A stretch of 8,670 nucleotides of DNA from CAIPAT01 sp037144075 (GTDB lineage: Bacteria; Verrucomicrobiota; Lentisphaeria; Victivallales; Victivallaceae), in contig JBAWXM010000215.1 in NCBI GenBank assembly GCA_037144075.1, positions 1 to 8,670 on the forward strand, written 5' to 3'. Positions 6,708 to 8,670 of the stretch are shown here, in pieces. Numbering within the stretch: the stretch's first letter is position 1; each line of letters starts with the position of its first letter. Under the pieces are notes generated by a model that was not told the origin of the DNA, did no database searches, and saw nothing but the letters and a program-made list of their open reading frames with translations. A program made the translations under genes and the position numbers.

Positions 6708-8567
6708 ATGAACGGGAATGACTGGATATCAAAAGCGCAATGGCTCAAATGCGTTGTCGAGAAACCTGCCGGTAAAGCTTATTCCATGATCTCCAGTTTC
6801 CTGCCCCGTTCCGGTGGCGAGCCGCCGGAAACGTCCATGGCGATTGCCGCCCTGATGGGCGCTGTGTTGTGGGCGGACGGAAAATTGCAGGAGAAGGAAA
6901 TAGAGGAGTTCAGGAACATCCTTGCCAGGACGCATTCTCCGGAAATGGTGGAGTATTTTGTTCATTCCCTCAAGAATTTTAAAGAAGTTGATATTTTCAA
7001 GGAAAGCACCGTCATCAGACATCTGCCGGACCCTGAAAAATTGAAGATCGTTACCGCGCTGCTTAAATTGAGCTGGGTTGATAATGACTATCTGGAATCG
7101 CAGCGGAAACTGATTGCTCAGATCGCCGCCAATCTCGATATCAGTGAAGCGGAGCTCAAGCAGATGGAAGACGATGTTGCCAAGGATAATGAGAGCCGCA
7201 GACGGATATTGAAATCCGGCGCCGGAATAATTGTCGCCCTGATTGTAATCACCATTTTTATTTTGACCGCGACGTTTTTGAAGTCGGTGATTTTCGGGCT
7301 GATTCTGGCTTATATCTTTCTGCCGCTGGAGAAATGGTACGAAAAACAGTTCACTTCAAACACTTTTTTCATCAAACTGTTCGGGCTTTGCGCCAGCATT
7401 ATTTCTCCATTAAAGACCATTGCCGCCAAACTGCGCAGCAATCTTGAACCAGTAGAATTAACTCCTGATGAAAAAGCGAAGAAAGAGCGTAAAGCGCTGG
7501 TCGGGAAAGCCACGACGGCCACAATCACTACTTTTATACTGATATGTATTGTACTGGCGATAGGATTTGTTTCGCTGTCAGTTTCTTACGTTGCCGGTTT
7601 GAGCGCCTCGCTGCAGGAATGGGTCGAACAACAGCCGGCCAAACCGGCGGTAACCGCGGCGGCAGGACAAACTCAAACTGCATCCGATGCTGTGGCTGTT
7701 TCCGACCGGCGTAACCAGCTTATGCCGGTAGTCAAAAAATATATTGAAAAATTGGAATCTCTGAAGCCGGAACTGGAAAAACTGCCGTTTGTAAAAGTTG
7801 CGGTGTCAGAGGTGACTAAATTTCTTGCCGACGCCGGCAATCAGAAAGAAATTGTTGCAATGGTACTCCAGAAGTCCGGCGGCATGTTTGCCTTTACCGC
7901 CGGTTTTGTAAAAAGAATATTTTCGGTGCTGCTTGACGTGCTGCTTACTCTATTCTTCTTCTCGCTGATTCTGAAGACCATGGCGGATTACTGTTCCGTC
8001 CTGCAATGCGATGGCGATAAAAAAAGCGAATACCTGATAAGGGGCATCTACAACAGCAAATGGCTGCCAGGGGCCAGCGAGGAAACCCTGGCGCGCGCCA
8101 GGGAAATCCTGAACAATATTATTATCAAGCTGAAAATATGGGTGCGCGGCTATCTGACCATCATTCTCATCGAGAGTACGCTTTACACCATCATGTTTTT
8201 CATTCTGGGCGTACCCTATGCGCTGATACTGGGCATCATCGCCGGCTGTACAGTGCTTCTGCCTTATATTGGACCTTGCACCAGCGCTTTGCTGACGCTT
8301 ATCGTCTGCCTGGCGGCGGGAACCCATACCAGCATGCTGCTGCTGCTGGCGGTGATACTGACTTATATTGCGATCACCGGAATTCTGGATCAGTTGTTCA
8401 TTTATCCCACGGTCATCGGCGGGGCGCTGGGGCTTACCACGCTTGAAACAATTATTGTCGTGCTGCTCGGAGGCCTTTTCTTCGGATTGACCGGTATGAT
8501 ATTCGCGGTGCCGACCGCCTCTGTATTAAAATATCTCATCCCGCAGATTTATAATTGCTGGAAGTGA
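6708..8567 (+). CDS. TerB-like domain fused to AI-2E family permease
   Basis: A 619-residue membrane protein. Residues about 38-160 form a helical, acidic TerB-like domain, with ADGKLQEKEIEEF (56-68) and, 60 residues on, WVDNDYLESQRKLI (123-136), a spaced pair of Asp-containing turns typical of that fold. The rest is an AI-2E transporter (UPF0118/PerM) domain: a helical pair near 169-206, a helix near 270-296, helices near 394-424 and 480-525 with PYALILGIIAG and LLPYIGP, and the C-terminal block near 560-608 with YPTVIGGALGL and GLTGMIFAVP. A long loop (about 300-395) contains an Ala/Gln-rich segment. Members export small molecules or ions; the substrate here is unknown. ATG 6708 is preferred because GGGG (6698-6701) sits six bases upstream; ATG 6696 would add four residues but has no ribosome site. 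purM ends 23 bases before. Confidence 0.85.
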   Translation: MNGNDWISKAQWLKCVVEKPAGKAYSMISSFLPRSGGEPPETSMAIAALMGAVLWADGKLQEKEIEEFRNILARTHSPEMVEYFVHSLKNFKEVDIFKESTVIRHLPDPEKLKIVTALLKLSWVDNDYLESQRKLIAQIAANLDISEAELKQMEDDVAKDNESRRRILKSGAGIIVALIVITIFILTATFLKSVIFGLILAYIFLPLEKWYEKQFTSNTFFIKLFGLCASIISPLKTIAAKLRSNLEPVELTPDEKAKKERKALVGKATTATITTFILICIVLAIGFVSLSVSYVAGLSASLQEWVEQQPAKPAVTAAAGQTQTASDAVAVSDRRNQLMPVVKKYIEKLESLKPELEKLPFVKVAVSEVTKFLADAGNQKEIVAMVLQKSGGMFAFTAGFVKRIFSVLLDVLLTLFFFSLILKTMADYCSVLQCDGDKKSEYLIRGIYNSKWLPGASEETLARAREILNNIIIKLKIWVRGYLTIILIESTLYTIMFFILGVPYALILGIIAGCTVLLPYIGPCTSALLTLIVCLAAGTHTSMLLLLAVILTYIAITGILDQLFIYPTVIGGALGLTTLETIIVVLLGGLFFGLTGMIFAVPTASVLKYLIPQIYNCWK

Positions 8568-8583
8568 AAAATCCAGAAGTCAA

Positions 8584-8643
8584 GGTTTTAGGTTTTAGGT
8601 TTTAGGTTTTAGGTTTTAGGTTTTAGGTTTTAGGTTTTAGGTT
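8584..8643 (+). repeat. Tandem heptamer array, (GGTTTTA)8 plus GGTT
   Basis: Eight perfect consecutive copies of GGTTTTA (8584-8639) and a partial ninth, starting 17 bases after the permease stop codon. There is no variation between units, which indicates recent slippage or selection. The unit resembles eukaryotic telomere repeats in form only; the flanking genes are bacterial. No terminator is visible between the stop codon and the array. Confidence 0.95.
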
Positions 8644-8670
8644 GTTAAAACTTGGACATTGGATATTCCT
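8644..8670 (+). other. Spacer after the heptamer array
   Basis: Contains TTGGACATTGGATATTCC, an imperfect tandem of a TTGGA-x-ATT unit, cut off by the window end. It looks like part of a longer intergenic repeat block that continues outside the window. No gene is seen. Confidence 0.4.

Noticed and set aside
8584..8643. Telomere or CRISPR interpretation of the heptamer array
   Set aside because: Units are contiguous with no spacers, so it is not CRISPR. Neighbouring genes are bacterial and there is no sign of a chromosome end.

Overview
The window carries five convincing protein genes, one on the minus strand at the left and four on the plus strand, plus an unusually structured non-coding stretch. 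Base composition is close to even. Gene content (MgtA-type P-type ATPase with a partner EIIA, PurM, an AI-2E family permease, a secreted DUF1566 protein) and intergenic repeats of the 'CCACAGAGACACAGAG' and 'GGTTTTA' kinds suggest a Gram-negative bacterium, perhaps from the PVC group (Lentisphaerota or Verrucomicrobiota relatives). That placement is a guess from general resemblance, not from a marker gene.

Layout. 88-1392 (minus): exported protein with two tandem DUF1566/Lcl_C domains. 1393-2044: 652 bases without a large gene. Its left part holds two inverted copies of a CACAGAGACA-type repeat, one split by a 16-base GC-rich palindrome. Its right part, in front of mgtA, holds a six-codon ORF, a 34-codon ORF with a proline/acidic EPDEPGP run, and a perfect 11-6-11 inverted repeat touching a TTGACA hexamer. 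2045-4702: Mg2+-importing P-type ATPase. 4699-5481: PTS EIIA-like protein, overlapping mgtA by four bases. 5482-5637: short spacer with a weak hairpin. 5638-6684: purM with a GTG start. 6708-8567: TerB-like domain fused to an AI-2E family permease. 8584-8643: eight perfect GGTTTTA heptamers, then AT-rich sequence to the window end.

How the genes work together. mgtA and the EIIA gene form a tight, probably translationally coupled pair. No PTS membrane or EIIB component is in the window, so the EIIA protein is more likely a regulator of the transporter than a sugar carrier. The mgtA leader looks regulated, and the Pro/Glu/Asp-rich short ORF recalls the enterobacterial mgtL leader peptide. purM and the TerB-AI-2E gene are 23 bases apart and probably co-transcribed, with no obvious functional link. 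The most notable candidates for something undescribed are the mgtA leader plus the coupled EIIA, and the TerB-permease fusion.
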